From Lwoffella lincolnii (GTDB lineage: Bacteria; Pseudomonadota; Gammaproteobacteria; Pseudomonadales; Moraxellaceae): DNA of 64,000 nt. The notes below the pieces were generated by a model. That model had not been told where the DNA came from. It worked only from the letters and a program-made list of their open reading frames with translations, and did no database searches. Below, piece after piece: positions 44,494 to 53,684 of this stretch. The translations under genes were made by a program, and so were the position numbers. Where the stretch lies: NCBI RefSeq assembly GCF_002014765.1, contig NZ_MUYT01000015.1, forward strand, positions 1 through 64,000, read 5' to 3'. Each line of letters starts with the position of its first letter. Position 1 is the stretch's first letter.

Positions 44494-45720
44494 TTAATAC
44501 AACACCCTTACTCGTATGGTTTCTTTGACGTCTTTGAGCATTTGTAAGGCTTTATCTGAGTTATTATCGTCCACGTCCATCATCAGATAGCCAACATCAT
44601 CTTGCGTCATCAGACTTTGTGCCAAAATGTTCACGCCAGCGGTTGCAAATAGGCTGTTGATTTGTGATAGTACCCCAGGGACGTTTTGGTGAATGTGTAA
44701 CAAGCGGTGTGTGCCTTCTTTAAAGGGAATGGACACTTCTGGGAAATTCACAGCGGTGATGGTGTTCCCTGTGTCTGAGTAGTTAACCAGTTTTTCAGCC
44801 ACTTCTAAGCCAATATTGGCTTGGGCTTCTTGGGTTGAGCCACCGATATGGGGGGTTAATATCACGTTATCAAAACGGCGTAAGGGCGATATGAATTCTT
44901 CATCGGTGGATTTTGGTTCATTAGGGAACACGTCTATGGCAGCTCCCAGCACTTTGCCTGATTCAAGCGCATCGGCTAAGGCATCAATGTCGACACAGCC
45001 ACCACGAGCGGCATTGATAAAGTAACTGCCATCTTTCATTTTAGCGAACTCTTTGGCGGTCATCATGTTGCGAGTGTTGGGGGTATCTGGCACATGTAAG
45101 GTTACCACATCAGCTTGGCTTAACAGTTCATCAAAACTGCCAACTTGCATGGCGTTACCTAATGGCAACTTGGTGATGATGTCGTGATAGATGACTTTCA
45201 TGCCCAGACTTTCAGCAAGCACTGATAATTGTGAGCCGATAGAGCCATAGCCAACAATGCCCATGGTTTTGCCACGCACTTCATGCGAGTTTTTGGCAGA
45301 TTTACTCCAACCACCACGATGAACGGTGGTGTTTTTTTCTGGAATGCCACGGTAGAGCATGATGGTTTCAGCCAGTACCAACTCAGCGACTGAACGGGTG
45401 TTGGAGTAGGGGGCATTGAACACCACAACCCCCAGCTCACGGGCGGCATCTAAATCCACTTGGTTAGTGCCAATACAAAAACAACCCACTGCCACCAGCT
45501 TTTCCGCTTGTTCAAGCACTTCACGGGTTAATTGGGTGCGTGAGCGAATGCCAATAAAGTGCGCGTCTTTGATTTTATCAATCAACTCGTCTTGGTCCAG
45601 AGCAATGCTTAAGTATTCAATGTTGCGATAGCCTGCCTTTTGCAAGGTGGTCAAAGCATTGTCATGAACGCCTTCTAACAGCAAAATGCGAATTTTTTCT
45701 TTGTTTAGTGAATGGGTCAT
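44494..45720 (-). CDS. serA: D-3-phosphoglycerate dehydrogenase
   Basis: SerA starts serine synthesis by oxidising 3-phosphoglycerate. The 408-residue product has the catalytic Arg region, VGYGSIGSQLSVLAESLGM (NAD-binding), NAARGG and TPHIGGSTQEAQ (catalytic His). A C-terminal ACT domain follows (HQNVPGVLSQINSLFA), where serine inhibits. Start ATG 45720 has AAGGAAGCCC upstream; a TTG codon just before is less likely. Confidence 0.97.
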   Translation of the reverse strand: MTHSLNKEKIRILLLEGVHDNALTTLQKAGYRNIEYLSIALDQDELIDKIKDAHFIGIRSRTQLTREVLEQAEKLVAVGCFCIGTNQVDLDAARELGVVVFNAPYSNTRSVAELVLAETIMLYRGIPEKNTTVHRGGWSKSAKNSHEVRGKTMGIVGYGSIGSQLSVLAESLGMKVIYHDIITKLPLGNAMQVGSFDELLSQADVVTLHVPDTPNTRNMMTAKEFAKMKDGSYFINAARGGCVDIDALADALESGKVLGAAIDVFPNEPKSTDEEFISPLRRFDNVILTPHIGGSTQEAQANIGLEVAEKLVNYSDTGNTITAVNFPEVSIPFKEGTHRLLHIHQNVPGVLSQINSLFATAGVNILAQSLMTQDDVGYLMMDVDDNNSDKALQMLKDVKETIRVRVLY

Positions 45721-45768
45721 CAAGGGCTTCCTTATGCAAAAAATGATGCCTGATTATCATACCTAAAA

Positions 45769-45792
45769 AAAAGCCCTAACGTTAGGGCTTTT
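45769..45792. terminator. Palindromic terminator between yceI and serA
   Basis: AAAAGCCCTAAC and GTTAGGGCTTTT form a perfect 24-bp palindrome with further Ts on the minus strand. It ends yceI transcription before serA. Confidence 0.85.
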
Positions 45793-45826
45793 GTGTCAAA
45801 TTCGTTGGATTGGTTGGGGAGTGATG

Positions 45827-46396
45827 CTATTTTTTATAGGCTTCAACCTGAATGGTTAATTTCACATCTTGCATGCTTTTAAGGTCGCTGTATTTATCCA
45901 TGCCCCATTTGTTGCGGTTAATCACGGTCTCAAAGTCGCCACCACAGGTTTTTGCCTTGTGCATGGGGCTGTCATAGCAGTTAAATTTGGTGGCGGTTAG
46001 GGTAATTGGGTGCGTTTGCCCAAGTAGCGTTAAGAGACCGTCAATCTTGCTGGGCTGATTGCCATTAAAGTGCCATTTGGTGGATTTAAAATAAGCGGTT
46101 GGGTGTTTTTCAATATTAAAAAAATCAGCAGATTTTAGGTGTTTGTTAAAGCCGTCAATGCCTGTGTCTAAATTTTCGATGGGAATGGTGATGCTAACAG
46201 CACCTGTTTTTTTGGCTGGGTCAAATTCCACTTGACCTTGTAAATCATAAAATGCCCCATGATTGGTGGATGTGCCAAAGTGGTCAATGGCAAAGCGAGC
46301 CACCGTGTGCTTGGAGTCAATGACAAAGGTTTCGGCTTGAGCCACACTTGTGATGGCAGATAGGGCTAAAATGGCAGATAAGGTCAGTTTTTTCAT
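45827..46396 (-). CDS. yceI: YceI-family periplasmic protein
   Basis: The 189-residue product has a signal peptide (MKKLTLSAILALSAITSVAQA, cleavage before ETFVID) and a lipocalin-like YceI domain: FVIDSKHTVARFAIDHFG near the mature start, then SADFFNIEKHPTAYFKST and LLTLLGQTHPITLTATKFNC. The YceI domain binds isoprenoid quinones in some relatives. It is often acid- or base-induced in E. coli. AAGGAGCTGTT precedes its ATG. Confidence 0.93.
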   Translation of the reverse strand: MKKLTLSAILALSAITSVAQAETFVIDSKHTVARFAIDHFGTSTNHGAFYDLQGQVEFDPAKKTGAVSITIPIENLDTGIDGFNKHLKSADFFNIEKHPTAYFKSTKWHFNGNQPSKIDGLLTLLGQTHPITLTATKFNCYDSPMHKAKTCGGDFETVINRNKWGMDKYSDLKSMQDVKLTIQVEAYKK

Positions 46397-46683
46397 AACA
46401 GCTCCTTTAAGAAAATGGCGAATAAATCATGGTGGAAGTGGATAGGTAAGGACCAATGAATTTGGTTGTCAATCTGGTTGTAAAGAAAAAGTTAATAACC
46501 ACTCGTTTATGTTACCATAAAAAAACGAATTCACATCAGCATCATGGTTATTTTTAGTAACTGACTGCCAATGATTGATAAAGAATTGATGAAGGAGCTT
46601 GGGTTGTGTGTGTAAAAAAATTATTAGAAAACCTTCATAATACAACCCAAGCATGGTACAACCCAAGCTTATCACTGATTGGC

Positions 46684-48291
46684 TTATCGTTTGGGAATAT
46701 GGGCCAAAGTCATTTTTAACCAGTCAAAGAACACAGCGACTGTGTCCACCTTCACTCGTTCATCAGGTGAGTGAGCCCCTGTGATGGTTGGTCCAAAAGA
46801 AATCATGTCCCAATGTGGGTAATGTCGTGCCAATATGCCACACTCTAACCCTGCATGAATGCCTTTTAGGGCAGGTGATTGCCCAAACAGCTCTTTGCCT
46901 GTGTGTTGCATGACTTTTAAGATATCTGAGTTCATATTGGGCGACCACCCTGGGTAATTGCCAGACAGCTCAACGCTTGCCCCTGCTAAGGTGTATAGGC
47001 TTTGTAATTGGCGAGATAAATCTTGTTTGCTGCTGTCTAGTGATGAACGGATGAGCTGACTGATGGTGATTTGATGCTCATCAGTGCTGACAATGCCCAT
47101 ATTGACCGAAGTTTCGACCAAGTCATTCATGCTCACACTCATGCGATAAACCCCATTGGGGCAGGCATGTATCACATTGAGCACCTTTTGGGCATCATCA
47201 GGCACAATGGCATCAGTTGGCTGTTTATCCTGTTGTGTATTGCCATGTTGCACAGGTTCAATGGTCATGCTCATCTGATTTTTGACATTTTCGATGCCTT
47301 GATATTCGCTTGCCAAGGTTAAAAGATGGTCTGTAAGATGTCGTTTGATGTCATCAAGATGGACAGGGTCAAAAGCGATGATGGCATCTGCTTCACGGGG
47401 AATGGCATTGCGTAAGTTGCCACCATCTAAGCGTATCAATCGCCATTTATCGCCTAAGACATCATCTAAATCAAGCAACCACCGCACCAATAGCTTATTG
47501 GCGTTAGCACGCTGGTCAATGATGTTTAGCCCAGAATGTCCGCCACGCAGTCCTGTCAGCTTGATGTGATGGATTGCCATGCCATCAGGTATGGGCTGGC
47601 GGCGAATGGTCATCTTGGCGGTTACATCAACTCCGCCAGCACAACCAATGTACAATTCTCCCAACTCTTCTGAGTCTAAATTAAGTAAAATCTCACCCTC
47701 TAACATATTGGGCTGTAGTCCAAACGCACCCACCATGCCTGTCTCTTCAGTGCTGGTAAATAAGGCTTCTATGTCAGGGTGAGCGATGTCATCACTGGCA
47801 AGCACCGCCATGATGGCAGCCACACCCATGCCGTTATCTGCCCCTAAGGTTGTGCCATGAGCCTTGACCCATTGTCCCATTTCATTGGTGTTGATGTTGG
47901 CAGGCGTGTCAGAAGTTACTTCATCAATGTATACTTGTAAAGGGTCGGTGGCAAAGTCATGTTGGCTGTCTTTGTTGGCTTGTGCCACCATGTCCAAATG
48001 TGATTGTAAAATCACTGGTTTACAATGTTCCATGCCTTGGGTGGCAGGTTTTTTAATGATGATGTTGCCCACTTCATCTTTTAGCGTGTCCAATCCCAAG
48101 CTTTTACCAAAATCTAGCATAAACTGTTGAATGGCTTCTTCATGGTGTGATGGTCTGGGAATTTGCGTGAGTTGATAAAAATATGACCAGACCTCTTTAG
48201 GCTCTAGATTGGCAACGGGGTGATTAAGTGTGTTGCTGGGGGTGTTGTTAGATGTGTTATTGGGGGTGTTGATGGTGTTATCGGTGGTCAT
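46684..48291 (-). CDS. pepD: Aminoacyl-histidine dipeptidase (PepD)
   Basis: PepD is a zinc dipeptidase that splits Xaa-His dipeptides such as carnosine. The 535-residue product has LQSHLDMVAQ (metal His and Asp), GTTLGADNGMGVAA (second Asp), TSTEETGMVGAFGL (catalytic and metal Glu) and a late GPTITGAHSPDERV (metal His). A Thr/Asn/Pro-rich extension of about 30 residues (NTINTPNNTSNNTPSNT), encoded by short repeats, precedes the conserved start. Confidence 0.95.
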   Translation of the reverse strand: MTTDNTINTPNNTSNNTPSNTLNHPVANLEPKEVWSYFYQLTQIPRPSHHEEAIQQFMLDFGKSLGLDTLKDEVGNIIIKKPATQGMEHCKPVILQSHLDMVAQANKDSQHDFATDPLQVYIDEVTSDTPANINTNEMGQWVKAHGTTLGADNGMGVAAIMAVLASDDIAHPDIEALFTSTEETGMVGAFGLQPNMLEGEILLNLDSEELGELYIGCAGGVDVTAKMTIRRQPIPDGMAIHHIKLTGLRGGHSGLNIIDQRANANKLLVRWLLDLDDVLGDKWRLIRLDGGNLRNAIPREADAIIAFDPVHLDDIKRHLTDHLLTLASEYQGIENVKNQMSMTIEPVQHGNTQQDKQPTDAIVPDDAQKVLNVIHACPNGVYRMSVSMNDLVETSVNMGIVSTDEHQITISQLIRSSLDSSKQDLSRQLQSLYTLAGASVELSGNYPGWSPNMNSDILKVMQHTGKELFGQSPALKGIHAGLECGILARHYPHWDMISFGPTITGAHSPDERVKVDTVAVFFDWLKMTLAHIPKR

Positions 48292-48423
48292 AAATTTTCC
48301 TTTTGAATAAAAATGAATGGCTAATCATCAATTATCAATTGTTAACAATCAATCGTCAACAGATGACAAATTAGGAACACGCCCTAAGGTAGGTAACCGA
48401 TAACTAACCCCTAGGGAAAATAA

Positions 48424-49128
48424 CTAAGACAAATAATAAATCTCATCAGTCAGTTGCTGGATTTCTGATTTGTCATGGCTGACATACAGCATGGGAATGT
48501 GAGTGGTGCGGATAATCTGCTCAAAAAATGGCAAAATCTCTTGTTTATGAATGCTGTCTAAGGCGGATAACGGTTCATCTAAAAGTAACAAATTTGGCGA
48601 ATAAAGCAACGCTCGCCCAAGTGCCACTCGCTGTTTTTCACCGCCTGACAGTTTGGTGGGCATACGCTGGGTCAGATGCCCTAATTTTAACAGCTCAATG
48701 ATTTCATCAGGGTGAAAGCGTCTTTGGTCATCATCAATGTTGTGATAACCAAATAGCAAATTATTCATCACCGATTTATGGGGGAAAATTTGGGCATCTT
48801 GAAACACCAAGCCCACTCGTCGCTGCTGAATGGGCATGTTGATTTTTTTTTCGCCATCAAACCAAGTTTGCCCATTGATACGGATACTGCCTTTTTTTGG
48901 GGTGTTTAGCCCTGCGATGGTGTGTAAAATGCTGGTTTTGCCAGAGCCTGAAATCCCAAACAGCCCCATGACAGGCTGTGATGATTGTAAGTCAACGGAT
49001 AAATCCAGCCTGCCAAGCACCAGTTGAAACTGACAATCAAATATCAAAGGGTCATCTTTTGATGTTTGGGCGGTTTGTGTTTGTGCGGTTTGGGTCAGGG
49101 TGGTTTGTGTTTGTGCGGTTTGTGTCAT
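48424..49128 (-). CDS. modC: Molybdate ABC transporter ATPase lacking TOBE domain
   Basis: ModC powers molybdate import. The product of about 234 residues has Walker A GISGSGKT, LVFQDAQIFPHKSVMNNL (Q loop), LSGGEKQRVALGRALL and LLLLDEPLSALD, then ends soon after VSHDKSEIQQL. E. coli ModC is about 350 residues with a C-terminal TOBE domain, absent here. ATG 49128 overlaps the modB stop (ATGA). The first 22 residues are TQTAQT repeats. Confidence 0.92.
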   Translation of the reverse strand: MTQTAQTQTTLTQTAQTQTAQTSKDDPLIFDCQFQLVLGRLDLSVDLQSSQPVMGLFGISGSGKTSILHTIAGLNTPKKGSIRINGQTWFDGEKKINMPIQQRRVGLVFQDAQIFPHKSVMNNLLFGYHNIDDDQRRFHPDEIIELLKLGHLTQRMPTKLSGGEKQRVALGRALLYSPNLLLLDEPLSALDSIHKQEILPFFEQIIRTTHIPMLYVSHDKSEIQQLTDEIYYLS

Positions 49129-49850
49129 TGTGCAAGTCTTCTTTTTTGATAACGGGCATACCACTGCGACAACCATAACGCCGAAAACGCCACCCCAACC
49201 GACAACATCAACAATCGCATGATTTGGGCGTCGCTGTCAGGTTGTTGTAATAGGCTATAAATCGCCAATGGCAAGGTGCGAGTCTCCCCCGATATGTTGC
49301 CCACAAAGGTGATGGTTGCCCCAAATTCGCCCAAACTGCGACAAAACGATAAAATCGCCCCAATCACAATCCCAGCACCCGCCAATGGCAAGGTTATCTG
49401 AAAAAATGCCTGTAAACGGCTTGCCCCCAATGACATGGCGGTCAGTTCAAGGCGTTTATCCACCAATTCAATGGCAAGGCGTACCGATTGCACCATCAAG
49501 GGAAAGCCCATGACCGCTGATGCCAGTACCGCCCCTTTCCAATTAAATGCCAAATCAAACCCCAACTGTGATAAATATTGTCCGATGACCCCTTGATTGC
49601 CAAATAAGACCAGCAAAATATAGCCCGGCACGACAGGGGGCAGAACTAAGGGCAAAAACACAAGGGTTTCAAACAAAGATTTGCCAAAAAAATCTTTGCG
49701 AGCCAACAGCCAGCCCATGGCAATCGCTGGCAATAGGTTGACCAGAAGACTCACGCTTGCGATTTGATAGGACAGTTTGATGACTTCCATCTCATCAGGC
49801 GACAGTGTTAGGTTCATGCCTGTACCAAACCTTGATAAAAATGATGACAA
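49125..49850 (-). CDS. modB: Molybdate ABC transporter permease
   Basis: ModB is the channel subunit of the molybdate importer. The 241-residue product has five or six membrane segments, PLVLPPVVPGYILLVLFG near residues 68-85 and the cytoplasmic coupling EAA-like loop AMSLGASRLQAFFQITLPLAGAGI. It lies between modA and modC and overlaps modC by four bases. Confidence 0.95.
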   Translation of the reverse strand: MSSFLSRFGTGMNLTLSPDEMEVIKLSYQIASVSLLVNLLPAIAMGWLLARKDFFGKSLFETLVFLPLVLPPVVPGYILLVLFGNQGVIGQYLSQLGFDLAFNWKGAVLASAVMGFPLMVQSVRLAIELVDKRLELTAMSLGASRLQAFFQITLPLAGAGIVIGAILSFCRSLGEFGATITFVGNISGETRTLPLAIYSLLQQPDSDAQIMRLLMLSVGVAFSALWLSQWYARYQKRRLAQ

Positions 49851-49858
49851 GACACTGA

Positions 49859-50623
49859 TTACAAGACACTAAAACCATATTTGCGATAAACCGCTTTGGC
49901 TTCTTTGGTCTGTAAAAAGTTATAATACTGCTGGGCTTCACGACTTTGCTTAACCATGCTGATGGGGTAGACAATTGGCGTATGTGTGGTGATTGGGAAG
50001 GTGTTAATCACTTGCACATTTTTGACCACTTTGGCATCTGTGGCATAGACAATGCCCAACTGGCATTCACCACGGTTCACAAAGTTTAGTGCAGCACGCA
50101 CATCTTCGGTCTCTACCAAACGTGGTTTGATGGTGTCCCACCAACCCAGGTTGGTTAGGGCTTCTTTGGCGTATTTGCCCACAGGCACGCTGGCGGTGTT
50201 GCCAGTGCATAGCTTGCCTGTAAAGGCATTGCCTATGTCAAAGGATTTGTCTATTTTGATGTTGGTCTTGATGGGGTTGTTTTTGGGGGTAATCATCACC
50301 AAGCGGTTGCCCAATAGGTTTTTGTAGCTGCTGGTAACAATCTTATCTTTTTTGGCAAGATAATCCATCCAAGAGGTGTTTGCTGAGATATAAATGTCAG
50401 CAGGCGCACCTTGCTCAATTTGTTTGGCAAGGGTAGATGAAGCGGCGAATGAGGTTTTTACTTTGCTGTTGTATTTTTTTTCATACAACTTATTGATGTC
50501 TTCGACGGCGTTGGTCATGCTGGCGGCGGCATACACGGTGATGTCTGCATGAGCCGATGTTGCCCCCATGACCATCATGGCGATGAATAAAGGTTTGATG
50601 GCTGATTTGATGGTTGTTGTCAT
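49859..50623 (-). CDS. modA: Molybdate-binding periplasmic protein
   Basis: ModA captures molybdate or tungstate. The 254-residue product has a signal peptide (ending GATSAHA), then DITVYAAASMTNAVEDI, FAASSTLAKQIEQGAPADIYISAN (oxyanion-binding serines) and CQLGIVYATDAKV. ATG 50623 is chosen for its CAGGAG and because the signal peptide begins there; the longer reading frame to 50680 overlaps the upstream gene. Confidence 0.95.
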   Translation of the reverse strand: MTTTIKSAIKPLFIAMMVMGATSAHADITVYAAASMTNAVEDINKLYEKKYNSKVKTSFAASSTLAKQIEQGAPADIYISANTSWMDYLAKKDKIVTSSYKNLLGNRLVMITPKNNPIKTNIKIDKSFDIGNAFTGKLCTGNTASVPVGKYAKEALTNLGWWDTIKPRLVETEDVRAALNFVNRGECQLGIVYATDAKVVKNVQVINTFPITTHTPIVYPISMVKQSREAQQYYNFLQTKEAKAVYRKYGFSVL

Positions 50624-50663
50624 AACATGCTCCTGTTTGTTCTGTGGTTGTGGGGTTTGGGCG

Positions 50664-51089
50664 TTACTTTTTGACACCAAGAACGATGTGTGATGCTTTA
50701 ATTAAGGCAGTAACAGACGAACCCACGGCTAGGTTTAGATTTTGACAGCTTTGGCTGGTGATGATGGCACTAATCACTGTACCGCTGGCGGTTTTGATGG
50801 CAATTTCGGCATTCACCGCACCGTCGGTGATGCTCTCCACTGTGCCTTGCAATTGGTTGCGAGACGATAAAATCAGCTCATCATCTGTTGCGACGATGAC
50901 CGATGGGGCTTTAAAAATCGCCACCACGCTGCTGCCAACAGCAAGGTTAAGACGCTTGGTACTCTCCGAGGTAATCACAGCTGTTAATTCATCGCCATCG
51001 GTTAAGCTAAGTTTGATGACATCATTGACCGCCCCTGATTGAATGTGTTTGACGGTGGCGTTAAGTTGATTTCTTGCACTGATTGCCAT
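50664..51089 (-). CDS. Di-TOBE molybdate-binding protein (molbindin, ModG-like)
   Basis: The 141-residue product is two Mop/TOBE domains in tandem: SARNQLNATVKHIQSGAVNDVIKL at 4-27 and SSRNQLQGTVESITDGAVNAEIAI at 75-98, each followed by an AxITSxS and LNLAVGSSV motif. Such molbindins (ModG, Mop) store or buffer molybdate in the cytoplasm. It may also replace the TOBE domain missing from ModC. AAGGAGAATATCC precedes the ATG. Confidence 0.92.
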   Translation of the reverse strand: MAISARNQLNATVKHIQSGAVNDVIKLSLTDGDELTAVITSESTKRLNLAVGSSVVAIFKAPSVIVATDDELILSSRNQLQGTVESITDGAVNAEIAIKTASGTVISAIITSQSCQNLNLAVGSSVTALIKASHIVLGVKK

Positions 51090-51138
51090 GGATATTCTCC
51101 TTGATTGGCGGTTGATAAAAATTGATTATGATAATGAC

Positions 51139-51648
51139 TTAGCCATTATTACTTAGCCATAAACTTTGGTTGCTGTCGGTATAAAATTCTTGCTTCCATA
51201 CAGGAATGTCTGCTTTGATGGCATCAAGTAGCCAGCGACAAGCATCAAAAGCAGAATGGCGATGTGCAGACACCACCCCTATCCATACCGCCAAATCACC
51301 AATCGCCAAATCACCAATGCGATGTATGGCGACCGCAGTTTTGATGTCAAAGCGTTCTTTGGCTTGGTCAATGAGTTTTTTGCCTTGATTTACTGCCAGC
51401 TGTTCATAGCCATAGTAGGTCAGCTTCTTGACTGGGCGAGCATTGTTGTGGTTACGTACCCAGCCTTCAAAGGTGGCCAACGCCCCACAATCGTCATACA
51501 TTAGGGCAGATTTGAGCCGTTTGTCATCTATGGGTTTATCCACCAGAGCAAAGCCTTGTGATATGGCAACTTGATAAGCATCGTCAATGCTTGATGTGAT
51601 GACAGATGACCCTTGATGTATCGATGTTTGATGTGCTGATGATGTCAT
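51139..51648 (-). CDS. moaE: Molybdopterin synthase catalytic subunit
   Basis: MoaE converts cPMP to molybdopterin using sulfur from MoaD. The 169-residue product has GALATFEGWVRNHNN, LTYYGYEQLAVNQGKKLI, AIHRIGDLAIGDLAVWIGVVSAHRHSAFDACRWLLDAIKADIPVWKQEF with the catalytic lysine region. ATG 51648 has AGGAGG at ideal spacing; upstream in-frame codons are out of the family. It directly follows moaD. Confidence 0.95.
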   Translation of the reverse strand: MTSSAHQTSIHQGSSVITSSIDDAYQVAISQGFALVDKPIDDKRLKSALMYDDCGALATFEGWVRNHNNARPVKKLTYYGYEQLAVNQGKKLIDQAKERFDIKTAVAIHRIGDLAIGDLAVWIGVVSAHRHSAFDACRWLLDAIKADIPVWKQEFYTDSNQSLWLSNNG

Positions 51649-51649
51649 G

Positions 51650-51931
51650 TTATCCTCCTGCCACAGGTGGAATAAAGGCGATGATGTCGCCATGGGTAAT
51701 GGGTGTGTGCCAATCACCCATTTGATGGTTAATGGCAACCGCCAATTCATCTTGTGTTAAATCAAAAGCGTATTGCTCACTTAACTGTTCATAAAGTTCG
51801 CTCAAGCTTGTCCCAACAAATTGCAGATGCTCTTCATCTTTGCCTGCCTGTTCAGCAAGGCTTGCAAAATACAGCAGGTGTAATGTTTTGGCAGTTGAGA
51901 CATTAGCGGTTGACATTTTAGCGGTTGACAT
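51650..51931 (-). CDS. moaD: Molybdopterin synthase sulfur carrier subunit
   Basis: MoaD is a ubiquitin-like protein that carries a C-terminal thiocarboxylate; the product ends IPPVAGG as required. Residues after about 15 (LHLLYFASLAEQAGKDEE) are the conserved fold. The N-terminus repeats STA(K/N)(M/V) three times. ATG 51931 has GGGGGGAAG upstream and overlaps the moaC end; ATG 51916 lies one base after the moaC stop and is possible. Confidence 0.9.
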   Translation of the reverse strand: MSTAKMSTANVSTAKTLHLLYFASLAEQAGKDEEHLQFVGTSLSELYEQLSEQYAFDLTQDELAVAINHQMGDWHTPITHGDIIAFIPPVAGG

Positions 51932-53048
51932 AGTCAGACTTCCCCCCAATTTTGTTCACAAGCTTAATGTTGCTGATGTTGATGTCGTGTGATAATGCCT
52001 TGGTCATGTCATAAATGGTCAGACACGCCACTGACACAGCGGTTAATGCTTCCATTTCTACGCCTGTTTTGTGGGTAACTTTGGCGGTGGCGGTGATGTT
52101 AATGGCATGGTGTTTGTCATCGTATTCAAAGCTAAGTTTGACGCTGTCTAGGGGCAGTTGGTGGCAAAGTGGAATCAGCTCATGGGTATGTTTGGCAGCC
52201 ATCACACCTGCAATGTGGGCGGTTTGGGTAATTGACCCTTTTTTTGTCATACCGTCGGTTGATTTTATTGCTTGATAAATATCGGCAGGAAAGATGACTT
52301 GTCCTGTGGCGGTGGCGGTGCGATGGGTGGCGGTTTTGTTTGACACATCAACCATGGCGATATCACCATCTGCTGTCAGGTGGGTGAATTGTTTATTTTC
52401 GGTCATTGGATTCTCTTTTTTTATGCCATTTTTCAAATAATGTAGGGCGGTATGAAATTCTTGAATGGTATTAAAATTGGTCAGCGATTGCCATTGATGA
52501 GGTATGTTGATGGCATGGCTGTTAATTTGTGATAAAAATGCCATTACCGAACGGTTACCCTTGTCCAAAAATTGGGTTAATTTTGCCAATAAATTGGTAT
52601 GATACATGGCTAATAATGGATACTCTTTATCGCCTTTTAAATAAATCACATCGGCATGATTGCCATGTGTTAATTGCTCAAACACAATGTCCGCCCCAAG
52701 TAGGCTATCACAGCTTAACACAAGCAAAAATCCATCTTCTGAGCAATGTTTCATTGCCCCTGCGATTGCTGATAATGCCCCTGCTCCTTTACCATGTTTG
52801 TCATGGTTTAGATGGTCATCAATGATGGTTATGGTGTTAGACTGACAAAAATTTTTACCATTGTCTGCCACCATGATGGGCAGATTTAAGCGTTGGGCAT
52901 GGCGAATGTGAAAATCAAGCAAAGTTTCATCATGCCTCTCATCATGCGTTAATGGCAACAACGCCTTGGGCGACCCCATGCGAGACGATTCACCCCCTGC
53001 TAAAATCACAACCCCCACTGGCATCATCATGTGTTTTGGCTCAATCAT
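51918..53048 (-). CDS. MobA-like and MoaC fusion protein
   Basis: One open frame encodes two molybdenum cofactor enzymes. Residues about 10-205 are a MobA-type nucleotidyltransferase (VVILAGGESSRMGSPKALLPL, later LVLSCDSLLGADIVFEQL and YPLLAMYHTNLL). Residues about 225-376 are MoaC (FTHLTADGDIAMVDVSNKTATHRTATATG, KKGSITQTAHIAGVMAAK, LIPLCHQLPLDSVKL, TGVEMEALTAVSVACLTIYDM). MoaC makes cPMP with MoaA; MobA attaches GMP. A Met at the join (PMTENKQF) with GAGAAT upstream could allow an internal moaC start. Frame is continuous, so this is either a true fusion or a gene pair without a stop. Confidence 0.9.
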   Translation of the reverse strand: MIEPKHMMMPVGVVILAGGESSRMGSPKALLPLTHDERHDETLLDFHIRHAQRLNLPIMVADNGKNFCQSNTITIIDDHLNHDKHGKGAGALSAIAGAMKHCSEDGFLLVLSCDSLLGADIVFEQLTHGNHADVIYLKGDKEYPLLAMYHTNLLAKLTQFLDKGNRSVMAFLSQINSHAINIPHQWQSLTNFNTIQEFHTALHYLKNGIKKENPMTENKQFTHLTADGDIAMVDVSNKTATHRTATATGQVIFPADIYQAIKSTDGMTKKGSITQTAHIAGVMAAKHTHELIPLCHQLPLDSVKLSFEYDDKHHAINITATAKVTHKTGVEMEALTAVSVACLTIYDMTKALSHDINISNIKLVNKIGGKSDYVNR

Positions 53049-53580
53049 GCGTCGGATTTTCACGCATCAGATGTGGCACAAAGTTACATGGGCGGGTACG
53101 ATTATCAAGCTGTTCTTTTAAAATCCCTTCCCAGCCTGTTCGGCATGCCCCTGTTGAGCCGGGTAAACAAAAAATCACGGTGTTATTTGCCATGCCTGCC
53201 ACCGCTCGAGATTGTAAGGTACTCATGCCAATGTCATCTTTGGATAAGATGCGAAACATCTCACCAAAACCTTGCACTTCTTTATCAAATAACGGTGATA
53301 CCGCCTCTGGCATGCTATCACGGACATAAAAACCTGTGCCACCTGTGGTAATCACCGCATGAATGGCTGGGTTGGCTATCCATTTGCTGATGATGGCGCG
53401 GATTTGATAGATGCAATCGGTGGTTAAGGCCCGCTCCGCTAAGGTATGACCTGCTTGGGTTACGCTGTCAGCTAAGTATTTGCCCGATGTGTCTTCATCA
53501 AGCGTGCGAGTATCGGACACAGTTAAAACAGCGATGTTTAAGGGGATAAAAGATTTTTCGGATTTGGCGGTGTCATTCAT
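53041..53580 (-). CDS. moaB: Molybdenum cofactor biosynthesis protein MoaB
   Basis: MoaB/Mog proteins adenylate molybdopterin. The 179-residue product has NIAVLTVSDTRTLDEDTSGKYL, ITTGGTGFYVRDSMPEAV and IFCLPGSTGACRTGWEGIL, the MoaB/MogA fold signature. AAGGAGACTTT precedes the ATG. Its stop overlaps the start of the mobA-moaC frame. Confidence 0.94.
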   Translation of the reverse strand: MNDTAKSEKSFIPLNIAVLTVSDTRTLDEDTSGKYLADSVTQAGHTLAERALTTDCIYQIRAIISKWIANPAIHAVITTGGTGFYVRDSMPEAVSPLFDKEVQGFGEMFRILSKDDIGMSTLQSRAVAGMANNTVIFCLPGSTGACRTGWEGILKEQLDNRTRPCNFVPHLMRENPTHD

Positions 53581-53684
53581 AAAGTCTCCTTAACCAGACA
53601 TTGACATAAGATGATATGATGCTAAGAATAGATGCTAAAGTCAGATGGTGATAGCTCAATGTGATGAGATGTGATGAGATGTGA

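Noticed and set aside
46469..46675. A 68-residue minus-strand frame between yceI and pepD
   Set aside because: It has no recognisable family or ribosome binding site, and its start region lies among short repeats (AACCCAAGC twice).
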